DNA of 15,108 bases from Schleiferiaceae bacterium (GCA_022424815.1 JAKMGS010000035.1:1-15108); one strand, 5' to 3'; counted from the stretch's first letter, positions 1 to 6,412 are shown. Program-made: numbers and translations. The notes: a model not told the origin generated them from the sequence alone.

Positions 1-245
1 CGGAGAAGCGTGCGGCCCTACAGCGCATCGACTTTTCTGAATATGCTGCGATGCCGGCCAACGAGGACAAGGTGGAATCTTTCCAAGAGTTATATAAAAT
101 TTTGGATGTGGACGCCTTTGCTAAAAGCGAAATAGACCGCTATTACCAACTTTCTCTTCAAGCCTTGGACAAGGTGTCTTTGGACGCACAAACCGTAGCG
201 CCGTTGAAAGAATTTGCCCAATGGCTGCATGGACGTGAATCTTAA
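1..245 (+). CDS. Polyprenyl synthetase (trans-isoprenyl diphosphate synthase), C-terminal fragment
   Basis: This is the 3' end of a gene cut by the left edge; the reading frame enters at base 3 and stops with TAA at 243-245, giving about 80 visible residues. The visible part is all alpha-helical. It carries the tail typical of polyprenyl synthetases (IspA/farnesyl-geranylgeranyl type): a helix around 'KVESFQELYKIL', then 'SEIDRYYQLSLQALDKV', then a last helix 'LKEFAQWLHGRES'. The family condenses isopentenyl diphosphate with allylic diphosphates to make prenyl chains for quinones and cell-wall carriers. The catalytic DDxxD motifs lie outside the window, so chain length cannot be inferred. The assignment rests on the tail pattern alone, and a different all-helical protein cannot be fully excluded. 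Confidence 0.7.
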   Translation, partial: EKRAALQRIDFSEYAAMPANEDKVESFQELYKILDVDAFAKSEIDRYYQLSLQALDKVSLDAQTVAPLKEFAQWLHGRES

Positions 246-276
246 TTGATTCCCCCATCTTTTCGGGTTATTTTTG
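246..276 (+). promoter_or_regulatory. Bacteroidota-type promoter for purD
   Basis: TTG at 246-248 is followed after 20 bases by TATTTTTG at 269-276. This is a full match to the TTG-N17-23-TAnnTTTG pattern of Bacteroidota housekeeping promoters. It starts one base after the upstream stop codon and would start transcription near 283, leaving a leader of only about 16 bases before the purD ATG. purD is therefore probably transcribed on its own, not only by read-through. Confidence 0.65.
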
Positions 277-298
277 CCCCTTGTAAACACACACTTTC

Positions 299-1570
299 AT
301 GAACGTATTGGTTTTAGGCTCGGGCGGCCGCGAGCACGCATTATCTCATAAGATTTTTCAAAGTCCATCGTTGGGCAAGCTGTTTATCGCACCAGGAAAT
401 GCTGGAACGCATCAACTGGGCGAAAACGTAGCGATGAATATTGAAGATGCTGCTGAGGTCGGCGCCTTTGTGAAAGCCAATGCCATAGATATCGTAGTGA
501 TCGGTCCGGAAGCGCCTTTGGTGGCGGGAGTGCACGACGGCTTGAAGGCCGATGCAGCCCTATCTGATCTGATCGTTGTAGGTCCACGTCAGGCGGCGGC
601 AGAGCTTGAGGGCTCTAAAGATTTTGCGAAGGAGTTCATGATGCGTCACCACATTCCTACCGCGGCCTATCAAACCTTTACGAAGGACACGTTGGCCGAA
701 GGCCAAGCCTTTTTGGAGACCTTGGATGCGCCTTATGTATTGAAGGCCGACGGTCTTGCCGCAGGGAAGGGTGTGTTGATTATTGAAGATCTTGATGAGG
801 CGAAAGAAGAGCTTAAGAACATGTTGGTGGATGCCAAGTTTGGCGATGCTTCTTCTCGCGTAGTGATAGAGGAGTTTCTGGCGGGTATTGAGTTTAGCAT
901 TTTTGCGTTTACGGACGGTCAAGGCGGCTATGTGATCTTACCAGAAGCGAAGGATTACAAAAGAATTGGTGAAGGAGATACTGGATTGAATACCGGAGGT
1001 ATGGGAGCGGTGAGCCCGGTGCCATTCTTCGACGCTGCACTTCGCGAGCGTACGGTCAAGGAAATTATCGAGCCGACCATTAAGGGATTGGTCAAAGACA
1101 ACCTTCCCTACCAAGGGTTTGTGTTCTTTGGATTGATCAATACTTCTAAAGGACCGAAGGTGATTGAATATAATGTCCGCATGGGCGATCCGGAAACGGA
1201 AGTGGTGATCCCACGCTTAGAAAGCGACCTTATTGATTTGTTCATTGCTATGCACGAAGGGACTTTGGACCAAGTAGATCTTCAAGTGAACCCTCAAACG
1301 GCTACCACTGTGATGGTCGTGGCGGGTGGTTACCCGGAAGCCTACAAAAAAGGAGATACGATCTCAGGTCTTCGTGATTTTGAAGCTACGACGGTCTACC
1401 ATGCCGGTACCAAGGGTACGGATGAAGTGGTGACGAACGGAGGTCGCGTGATGGCCTTCACCAGCTTTGGTGCGGATAAGGATGAAGCTTTGGCTAAGAG
1501 CTATGCTTCTATCGCTGAGGTGAGCTTCGAGGGGATGAACTTCCGCAAAGACATTGGATTTGATTTGTAA
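299..1570 (+). CDS. purD: Phosphoribosylamine--glycine ligase (GAR synthetase)
   Basis: PurD catalyses the second step of de novo purine synthesis, joining glycine to 5-phosphoribosylamine with ATP in the cytoplasm to make glycinamide ribonucleotide. The 423-residue length is normal for the family. The N-domain opens with the glycine-rich 'LGSGGREHAL' (residues 6-15) and 'IGPEAPL' (68-74). The ATP-grasp region has 'KADGLAAGKGV' (149-159), 'EEFLAGIEFSIF' (191-202) and 'GEGDTGLNTGGMGAVSP' (224-240). 'EYNVRMGDPETEVVIPRL' (290-307) carries the metal- and ATP-binding residues. The ATG at 299 gives the expected N-terminus directly at the Rossmann strand and lies just downstream of a good promoter. 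No other purine gene is adjacent, so this is a stand-alone purD with its own terminator. Confidence 0.97.
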   Translation: MNVLVLGSGGREHALSHKIFQSPSLGKLFIAPGNAGTHQLGENVAMNIEDAAEVGAFVKANAIDIVVIGPEAPLVAGVHDGLKADAALSDLIVVGPRQAAAELEGSKDFAKEFMMRHHIPTAAYQTFTKDTLAEGQAFLETLDAPYVLKADGLAAGKGVLIIEDLDEAKEELKNMLVDAKFGDASSRVVIEEFLAGIEFSIFAFTDGQGGYVILPEAKDYKRIGEGDTGLNTGGMGAVSPVPFFDAALRERTVKEIIEPTIKGLVKDNLPYQGFVFFGLINTSKGPKVIEYNVRMGDPETEVVIPRLESDLIDLFIAMHEGTLDQVDLQVNPQTATTVMVVAGGYPEAYKKGDTISGLRDFEATTVYHAGTKGTDEVVTNGGRVMAFTSFGADKDEALAKSYASIAEVSFEGMNFRKDIGFDL

Positions 1571-1612
1571 TTAAGGGGCGAGCGGAGCGAGCCCCCCAAA
1601 TACCCATAAACA

Positions 1613-1640
1613 AAAAGCCCCGGCGTGAGCCGGGGCTTTT
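1613..1640 (+). terminator. Rho-independent terminator after purD (probably bidirectional)
   Basis: A perfect 12-bp inverted repeat, AAAAGCCCCGGC (1613-1624) and GCCGGGGCTTTT (1629-1640), flanks a GTGA loop. The T run on one side and the A run on the other allow termination in both directions. This fits its place between convergent purD and the small minus-strand gene at 1659-1826. Just upstream, 1575-1595 holds a weaker 5-bp GGGGC/GCCCC pairing around a GCGAGC direct repeat (1578-1583, 1587-1592). Confidence 0.9.
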
Positions 1641-1658
1641 CATTAGAAGTCTTCGCAA

Positions 1659-1826
1659 TTAAGCTTCACCGTTTGCTTTGTGTTTTCTCATTTGGATAAT
1701 CCAATATAGGAGACCTCCACTGATGACTAACATAAATAGGGTATTTACAGAATCACCTGCAATTGGTAGTATTTTAAATGTTGCCTGGAAAAAATCACCT
1801 AGGCCCTCAAAGAAATTTCTTAACAT
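1659..1826 (-). CDS. Small single-pass membrane protein, DUF6341-like
   Basis: This short frame encodes 55 residues, with ATG at 1826-1824 and TAA at 1661-1659. The N-terminal part is amphipathic ('MLRNFFEGLGDFF'). One hydrophobic segment follows at about residues 28-44 ('NTLFMLVISGGLLYWII'), then a short basic, polar tail ('QMRKHKANGEA'). This layout resembles the small Bacteroidota family DUF6341, as I remember it: FFEG/DLF start, one membrane helix ending in YWI, then QxRKxK. The gene sits with its stop facing the purD terminator and lies 42 bp from the divergent membrane-protein gene at 1869. Its function is unknown. It is short, so the coding call depends on the protein-like pattern and on its filling an otherwise empty 300-bp gap. 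No clear promoter was found. Confidence 0.7.
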   Translation of the reverse strand: MLRNFFEGLGDFFQATFKILPIAGDSVNTLFMLVISGGLLYWIIQMRKHKANGEA

Positions 1827-1868
1827 AGCATGAGCGTTTGATGGCGCTAAAATAAAACAAAAAAGCAG

Positions 1869-2735
1869 ATGCTTCTTCGCTATTTCAGAAAGATTGATGC
1901 CTATTCGGGAATCCGAGTTTTTACTGCTGCTGTGGTGGTATTTGCTGTTATTTTCTCCACGGGAACCGGAGGTTGGAAAGAGGTGATTTTAAGCTTTGGC
2001 TTAGGAGCTGTTTGGCTTTGGTTGTCTTGGACATTATTGCGTGATCGCTGGGTGATTAAGACTAGCGCTCTACGTTTTATGACCTTTCTCTTGTTGTCCA
2101 TTTATTGGAGTGTAGAGTTCGAACTCAGCACATTGCTTTTTTATGTGCTTATAGTAGAAGTGAATTGGCATCTTGCCGAGAACCATAAACGAAAGGCCTC
2201 TGTTTTGTCTGTCCTGCATAGTGGAACATTAACGGCGCTTTCTAGTTATTGGCTACCGCAAGAGACCATATATAGCATGATTGGGGCCTTGATGATTTGG
2301 TTTGCTAGCGGAGGAATAAGGTTTAAAACCATCCTTCAGTGGCTACTAGCTTGGTCTATGACTATGGCGCCAATGACTTATTTAATGGTGAAGCAAGGTG
2401 TGGAGAAAGTTGATTTAGCCGATGCACCTTTTACTTGGTGGGTATTGCCTTTGGTGTTAATGATTGTTGCTGTTTTTGAATGGGTACAATCCTATCTGAA
2501 GGCCAACCAAAAGAATAAATCTCGTTCTATTGTTGGTGGACTTTTAATTGTCATCGGAGGAATTATGGGCTGGTGGTTTGGATCATTTTTTGGTATCTCA
2601 ATTTGTCTATTAGGATTGAGTTATCATTTGGCAAATAGATTGAGATATTTTAAGCGTCAAACGATTGCTGAAATACTTTTTGCGGTAGTACTTATTTTTA
2701 TTGTAGTCGTGCATTTCGACTTGATTCCTTGGTAA
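1869..2735 (+). CDS. Polytopic membrane protein, DUF6427-like, function unknown
   Basis: The 288-residue protein is dominated by hydrophobic helices, about eight to ten by eye. They include 'VFTAAVVVFAVIFSTG' near the start, 'WVLPLVLMIVAVFEWV' in the middle, and 'IAEILFAVVLIFIVVVHF' at the C-terminus. Short basic loops such as 'AENHKRKAS' lie between them. I see no catalytic motif. The length, the membrane layout and the position beside purD and the small DUF6341-like gene suggest the Bacteroidota family DUF6427; this is from memory and not a profile match. The glycosyltransferase gene starts at the very next base after its stop, so the two are almost certainly co-transcribed and translationally coupled. 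A role in the cell envelope is a guess from that neighbour only. Base composition is more AT-rich than in purD. Confidence 0.8.
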   Translation: MLLRYFRKIDAYSGIRVFTAAVVVFAVIFSTGTGGWKEVILSFGLGAVWLWLSWTLLRDRWVIKTSALRFMTFLLLSIYWSVEFELSTLLFYVLIVEVNWHLAENHKRKASVLSVLHSGTLTALSSYWLPQETIYSMIGALMIWFASGGIRFKTILQWLLAWSMTMAPMTYLMVKQGVEKVDLADAPFTWWVLPLVLMIVAVFEWVQSYLKANQKNKSRSIVGGLLIVIGGIMGWWFGSFFGISICLLGLSYHLANRLRYFKRQTIAEILFAVVLIFIVVVHFDLIPW

Positions 2736-3704
2736 ATGAGCGCAACCCGTTCCATTTTAGTGGTTAGATTGTCCGCCATCGGTGATTTGATATTGGTGGC
2801 GCCTGTGGTGGCCCAATTACATCATGAAGGCTACAAAGTTTCTTTGTTGTGCAAGGATGCCTACCGGTCGGTGGCCCTGTGTTTGCCGGGCGTGGTAGAA
2901 GTATATTCCTGGGAGAAGGATAGGTTGAAAATAGGAGCAGAAGGATCCAATTTCACCGCAGTTGTAGACTTACAAGGAACCGCGAAATCTAAGCGATGGA
3001 CGCGCGGATTGAAGACGAAGGTGTTGACCCATGAGAAACCGTATTTGCGTCGTGTATTGTTGTTGGCCTTTGGTCAAAGGTTTGCGCTTGAGCCTGTGGT
3101 CAGTCGATATTTTAAGGCCGCCCAGCCTTTGTTGAAGCAAGAGGAGGAGGCACCGGTAGAATTGGTCTTGCCAAAAACAACGTTAAACTTACCGGGAGGG
3201 CCCTACATCGCGGTGGTGATCGGAGGAACCTATGCCGGGAAGCGATTGAATTACGACCAGTGGCGTTCGGCCATTCGTGAGCTATTGAAATTAGGGTTAC
3301 CTATAGCCTTAGTTGGCGGACCTGAAGAGGCGGGAATCGGGGAGAGCTTAGAGCAGCCTTTGGGTTCTGGGGTGTCCAATTATTGCGGAACCACCACCAT
3401 TATCGAAGGCATGGCAGTAATTAAGGAGGCCGCCTTAGTGATCAGTGGAGATACGGGTTTCATGCACGCGGCCGCAAATTTCAAACGTCCGCTCATCAGT
3501 CTTTGGGGCGCCACGCACCCTAGTTTAGGCTTCGCGCCATGGCCGCAATACTCGGCCCAAAGCCAAATCATTACCGAAGGACGTTCGCCCATTAGCAAGC
3601 ACGGAAAGGTGCAATGGTGGCAACGTAATCCAATGAAAAATTTCCCGGTAGAGCAAATCGCTCTTATTGCTGAGAAGATGCTGAAGGATAGAACAATGCC
3701 TTGA
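2736..3704 (+). CDS. Glycosyltransferase family 9 (heptosyltransferase-like)
   Basis: The 322-residue protein has the two-lobed GT-B fold of family 9, which includes the LPS heptosyltransferases WaaC and WaaF. The N-lobe begins 'ILVVRLSAIGDLILVAPVV' (residues 7-25), the classic acceptor-side motif with the conserved Asp at 17. 'VVDLQGTAKS' follows at 76-85. The C-lobe has 'IGGTYAGKRLNYDQW' (162-176), 'ALVGGPEE' (191-198) and the nucleotide-sugar signature 'ISGDTGFMHAAA' (236-247), then 'LISLWGATHP' (253-262). It probably adds a sugar to the lipopolysaccharide core at the inner face of the inner membrane. The actual donor and acceptor cannot be read from the sequence. The start codon directly abuts the stop of the upstream membrane-protein gene. 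The last 41 bp overlap the end of the convergent thioesterase gene. Confidence 0.9.
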   Translation: MSATRSILVVRLSAIGDLILVAPVVAQLHHEGYKVSLLCKDAYRSVALCLPGVVEVYSWEKDRLKIGAEGSNFTAVVDLQGTAKSKRWTRGLKTKVLTHEKPYLRRVLLLAFGQRFALEPVVSRYFKAAQPLLKQEEEAPVELVLPKTTLNLPGGPYIAVVIGGTYAGKRLNYDQWRSAIRELLKLGLPIALVGGPEEAGIGESLEQPLGSGVSNYCGTTTIIEGMAVIKEAALVISGDTGFMHAAANFKRPLISLWGATHPSLGFAPWPQYSAQSQIITEGRSPISKHGKVQWWQRNPMKNFPVEQIALIAEKMLKDRTMP

Positions 3705-4200
3705 GTTCGGTGGCATCCCTAGGGTCCATTTTTCCTGCAATTATCAAGGCTAATTGGCGTCTGCGTAAAGCTGCCGCATAGTGTTCTTTTTCAAGGTCAG
3801 TTTCTGGAGAAATACTTGGGATTTTCACAGGTCGTCCTAATCCATCTACGGCCACAAAAGTAAAGATGCCTTGGTTTGCTTTCACGCTGGGCTCACCTGG
3901 GCCTTTGGACTCCAAATAGACATCGGCGATGACTTCCATTGAGGAAGAAAATGCGCGGCTCACCTTCGCCTCAATCGTTACAATGGCACCATGCGGAATA
4001 GGGTTTTTAAAAGCTACATTATTTATGGTCGAAGTAACTACAGTCTCCTTACAGTGGCGATGAGCGGCAATGGCACAACAGCGGTCCATCCAGCTGAGCA
4101 GTTGCCCTCCAAATAGGTTGTTCAATGTATTCGTGTCATTCGGTAAGACGATTTGCGTCATTATCGAAAGACTATCCTTAGGAGTCTTTAATTCTGCCAT
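3664..4200 (-). CDS. Hotdog-fold acyl-CoA thioesterase (YciA/ACOT type)
   Basis: The 178-residue protein is a single hotdog domain of the acyl-CoA hydrolase family, which cleaves acyl-CoA to free fatty acid and CoA in the cytoplasm. The diagnostic stretch is 'LPNDTNTLNNLFGGQLLSWMD' at residues 19-39. It contains the conserved Asn/Asp before the FGG turn and the long central helix carrying 'MD'. 'TSTINNVAFKNPIPHGAIVTI' (57-77) matches the second conserved strand pair. A charged C-terminal tail (about 133-178) follows the domain. It lies 39 bp downstream of the HU/SPOR gene on the same strand, so the two probably form an operon. Its 3' end overlaps the convergent glycosyltransferase gene. Substrate chain length is not evident. 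Confidence 0.92.
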   Translation of the reverse strand: MAELKTPKDSLSIMTQIVLPNDTNTLNNLFGGQLLSWMDRCCAIAAHRHCKETVVTSTINNVAFKNPIPHGAIVTIEAKVSRAFSSSMEVIADVYLESKGPGEPSVKANQGIFTFVAVDGLGRPVKIPSISPETDLEKEHYAAALRRRQLALIIAGKMDPRDATELKALFYPSASSQQ

Positions 4201-4239
4201 GGTGTTCAGTTTAATCTTCTTAAAAGTGAAGAAGGCCGT

Positions 4240-5187
4240 TTAATAGGCGTAGATCCAGGAATGTTGATTGATTTTCCCCTGAATTTGGGCTAAATCTTGT
4301 TTAGCAGCTTCACGAGATAAGTAATTACCAATACCCACTTTCAATAATGATCCTGGGAGGATACTTACATCCATACCATCTTTCTGTAGATCTTTTGCCA
4401 ATGCTTTTGCATTATCTTCCATCTTGAAGGATCCTACAATGATGTAGTATTTTTTGGTTGAGGTTACTTTGCGAATTACTGGAGGGGGCGCAACGGCACT
4501 GCTTATGACACTGTCTGTTGTGCGGGTTTCTAATTCGCTTTCTTCCTCAATAGGAAGTTCAGTGGATGGGCTTCTATCGCTGTGATCAAGCTGAATAATC
4601 CTTTCCGGCGTAAACCAACCCGCCATCTCTGTGGGTAGTTCACTCTGATAGACGCCTAGGGTCACTAGAGCTGAAATAGCTGCAGCTACAGCGGCTTTTC
4701 TCCAAAGTTTTATTCCTTCGGATCGCTGTTCAGCAACTAGTTTTAGGCTTGCTGCTACTTTCGATTCTAAGGCGCTTGGCTCGTTTAGAGAATATAGCAT
4801 TACCGAAGAGAATCCGAATGAGTGAGCATCAAATTGGTTGTTCTTCTCTGCCACGAATACGCCGTTCTTTCTGAAAGACCCCAGCCCTTGCAACAACAAG
4901 ATGCTGCCAGAATCCAAAGTGCTCTGCCACTGGTTCACCTTATGGGCGATCCAGCTTTCGGCCATTTCCATGGTGCAGCGCATTTGCTTCATCACGGCTG
5001 GCAATAAAGAGTTCTCGGTGGTGGTATTCGAAGGAGTGAATCCGACATACTTACCCCTTGGAAAGGCCGTATTCGTAACAGCATCCCAACGGGCCGGTTT
5101 TTCCATGAGGTAGAACGTGCCCCACGAAGGGATCTGCACGCGTCCGCGCTCTGAAAGTCGTTGTATGATAATGGATTCAATCTGCAT
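4240..5187 (-). CDS. HU-like (CCDC81-type) / transmembrane / SPOR domain protein
   Basis: The 315-residue protein has three parts. Residues 1-135 look like the tandem prokaryotic HU-like domains found with SPOR in Bacteroidota. They include 'RGRVQIPSWGTFYLMEKPA' (14-32), 'RGKYVGFTPSN' (44-54) and, in the second copy, 'LDSGSILLLQGLGSFRKN' (91-108). One membrane helix follows at about 164-180 ('RKAAVAAAISALVTLGVY'), then a low-complexity acidic and Ser/Thr linker (about 190-245). A C-terminal SPOR domain (247-315) starts 'YYIIVGSFKMEDNAKALAKDL' and ends at the stop. SPOR domains bind denuded-glycan peptidoglycan in the periplasm, so the HU part should be cytoplasmic. The gene is divergent from dprA across a 95-bp region with two DnaA-box-like sites, and a thioesterase gene follows. 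What the HU part binds is unknown. Confidence 0.9.
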   Translation of the reverse strand: MQIESIIIQRLSERGRVQIPSWGTFYLMEKPARWDAVTNTAFPRGKYVGFTPSNTTTENSLLPAVMKQMRCTMEMAESWIAHKVNQWQSTLDSGSILLLQGLGSFRKNGVFVAEKNNQFDAHSFGFSSVMLYSLNEPSALESKVAASLKLVAEQRSEGIKLWRKAAVAAAISALVTLGVYQSELPTEMAGWFTPERIIQLDHSDRSPSTELPIEEESELETRTTDSVISSAVAPPPVIRKVTSTKKYYIIVGSFKMEDNAKALAKDLQKDGMDVSILPGSLLKVGIGNYLSREAAKQDLAQIQGKINQHSWIYAY

Positions 5188-5208
5188 TACCTACAAATTT
5201 GCAAAAAG

Positions 5209-5261
5209 TGTGGATAACTCCTTTTTATTACCTCGCGCAAGGAGTGTAGTTTTTATACACA
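5209..5261. promoter_or_regulatory. Two opposed DnaA-box 9-mers in the HU/SPOR-dprA divergent region
   Basis: TGTGGATAA at 5209-5217 is the exact reverse complement of the strong DnaA box TTATCCACA. TTATACACA at 5253-5261 matches TTATNCACA on the plus strand. Between them lies a 7-bp inverted repeat, ACTCCTT (5217-5223) and AAGGAGT (5239-5245), so the whole 53 bp forms an interrupted imperfect palindrome. The sites lie between the divergent starts at 5187 and 5283. DnaA binding is inferred from sequence match only. The site could regulate one or both genes, titrate DnaA, or be chance. Confidence 0.45.
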
Positions 5262-5282
5262 ACCTGTTAATAACCTTGTGCC

Positions 5283-6347
5283 ATGAAACCATTATTGTGC
5301 CTGCATTTCTTCCGTTCAGCAACTAACGCAAAGAAGAAGCAATGGATTACCTCCCTACCTCCTGAAATCTTAACTATTGAAAATCAATTCGAAAAGGCCC
5401 TGCTTGCGGCCTTTCCTGCGCCGCGAGATTGGGAACGTGCCCAGGAATTGGCCCACGCCGAAACCTGCAATGCCCAGCGGGAAGGGTATTTGATAACTTG
5501 TTTCAACGAGCCGCATTATCCATCCATGCTCAAGGAACTCCCGGACCCGCCCATGGCCCTTATGGGTCGCGGCCGCTGGCCACTTTTCAAAATTCCCCTC
5601 GCAGTCGTCGGCACTCGCAAACCCACGCAATACGGCCTTCGTGCGGCTCGAGAGTTGACCACACACCTGAGCGAATACCCCATAAATTTTACGAGTGGCC
5701 TTGCCTTGGGCATCGATGCGGCCGTGCATCAGGCGGCACTGGATGTGGGCGCCACGACCACCGCCTTCCTCGCCGGAGGGATGAACCATTTCACGCCGCG
5801 CCGGCATTTGAACCTCGCCAGGGAATTGGTCGAAGGCGGTGGTGGGTATTTCACAGAACAACCCTTTTCGCAGCAGCCGGAACGGCACACGTTTCCCGTG
5901 CGCAACAGGCTCATTGCCGGGGCGAGTTTGGCGACGCTGGTGTTGGAGGCTGCGCGAAAGAGTGGCGCCCTGATCACGGCCAACCAAGCCTTCCATTATG
6001 GGAGGGAGGTTTTTGCCCTTCCCGGAGCGACAAACATGCCTATGAGCGAAGGGCCTAACGCGTTGATTGCCGACGAGATGGCCAGTGCGGTGGTGCGTTG
6101 GGAGGACTTTGCACCGCGTTTTTATCCGATGTGGCGAAAAAATGACGGGATTTTGGGTGAGGGCGAGGTATTGGAGGCAGGGATTTTGAGCTTATTTCCG
6201 CACGGAAGGAGGGTAAAATTGGACCATATTTCTTACCGATTAAACCAACAAAAGTCCAGTGTTTATAAGGGTTTGAATACGCTCATGCAATTGGGCTACA
6301 TAGAACGCGTCGGGGCGCAAACCTATTGTCGGAAAACTGTGCATTAA
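5283..6347 (+). CDS. dprA: DNA processing protein DprA (Smf)
   Basis: DprA binds incoming single-stranded DNA and loads RecA during natural transformation. The 354-residue protein has a poorly conserved N-terminal helical region (1-75), a Rossmann-like core (about 76-275) and a C-terminal winged-helix domain (about 295-354). Core motifs are 'LAVVGTRKPTQYG' (106-118), 'SGLALGIDAAVHQAA' (138-152), 'FPVRNRLIAGAS' (204-215), 'EAARKSGALITANQA' (222-236) and 'REVFALPG' (241-248). The usual 'GLDxxYPxxN' segment here reads 'GGMNHFTPRRH' (165-175), a noticeable deviation. The ATG at 5283 leaves the usual 95-bp divergent gap. Codons about 40-280 are near 61% GC, whereas both ends are near 40%, unlike the neighbouring genes. 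gdhA follows after 65 bp but seems to have its own promoter. Confidence 0.93.
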   Translation: MKPLLCLHFFRSATNAKKKQWITSLPPEILTIENQFEKALLAAFPAPRDWERAQELAHAETCNAQREGYLITCFNEPHYPSMLKELPDPPMALMGRGRWPLFKIPLAVVGTRKPTQYGLRAARELTTHLSEYPINFTSGLALGIDAAVHQAALDVGATTTAFLAGGMNHFTPRRHLNLARELVEGGGGYFTEQPFSQQPERHTFPVRNRLIAGASLATLVLEAARKSGALITANQAFHYGREVFALPGATNMPMSEGPNALIADEMASAVVRWEDFAPRFYPMWRKNDGILGEGEVLEAGILSLFPHGRRVKLDHISYRLNQQKSSVYKGLNTLMQLGYIERVGAQTYCRKTVH

Positions 6348-6358
6348 TGTGATTCACA
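6348..6358. promoter_or_regulatory. 11-bp palindrome upstream of gdhA
   Basis: TGTGATTCACA (6348-6358) is a perfect 5+1+5 palindrome starting one base after the dprA stop codon. It lies where the -33 element of the gdhA promoter would be expected, 15 bases before the -7 element. It may be an operator. The half-sites look like those of CRP, but the spacing does not, so no regulator is named. Confidence 0.3.
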
Positions 6359-6373
6359 AGTTCAGTTTTGTTC

Positions 6374-6381
6374 TACATTTG
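6374..6381 (+). promoter_or_regulatory. Candidate -7 element for gdhA
   Basis: TACATTTG matches the Bacteroidota -7 consensus TAnnTTTG exactly and lies 31 bases before the chosen gdhA ATG. No TTG is present at the right distance for a -33 element; the TGTGATTCACA palindrome occupies that place, which would fit an activator-dependent promoter. Confidence 0.4.
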
Positions 6382-6412
6382 CTATGAAAACCTATCAATA
6401 CATACAGACAAA

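Noticed and set aside
560..922. 120-residue minus-strand frame within purD
   Set aside because: Fully antisense to conserved ATP-grasp motifs, with no protein-like features.
4216..4234. Hairpin CTTCTT/AAGAAG between the HU/SPOR and thioesterase genes
   Set aside because: The stem is only six A/T-rich pairs with no T run in the reading direction, so it is not a credible terminator. It may be chance.
5188..5282. Chromosomal replication origin
   Set aside because: Only two DnaA boxes are visible. There is no AT-rich unwinding element with repeats and no dnaA or dnaN nearby, so an origin is not supported without genome-wide skew.
5370..6058. Long open frames on both strands inside dprA (about 208 residues each)
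   Set aside because: They are opposite or alternate frames of a GC-rich stretch. Their translations are rich in Arg, His and Pro with no recognisable fold, while the dprA frame has all core motifs.
6348..6358. CRP-binding site upstream of gdhA
   Set aside because: The TGTGA and TCACA half-sites are present, but they are separated by one base and not the six required by CRP, so no CRP call is made.
6368..6412. Extended gdhA start at a TTG
   Set aside because: The added 15 residues overlap the TACATTTG promoter element and are not family-like; the ATG at 6413 fits the normal N-terminus.
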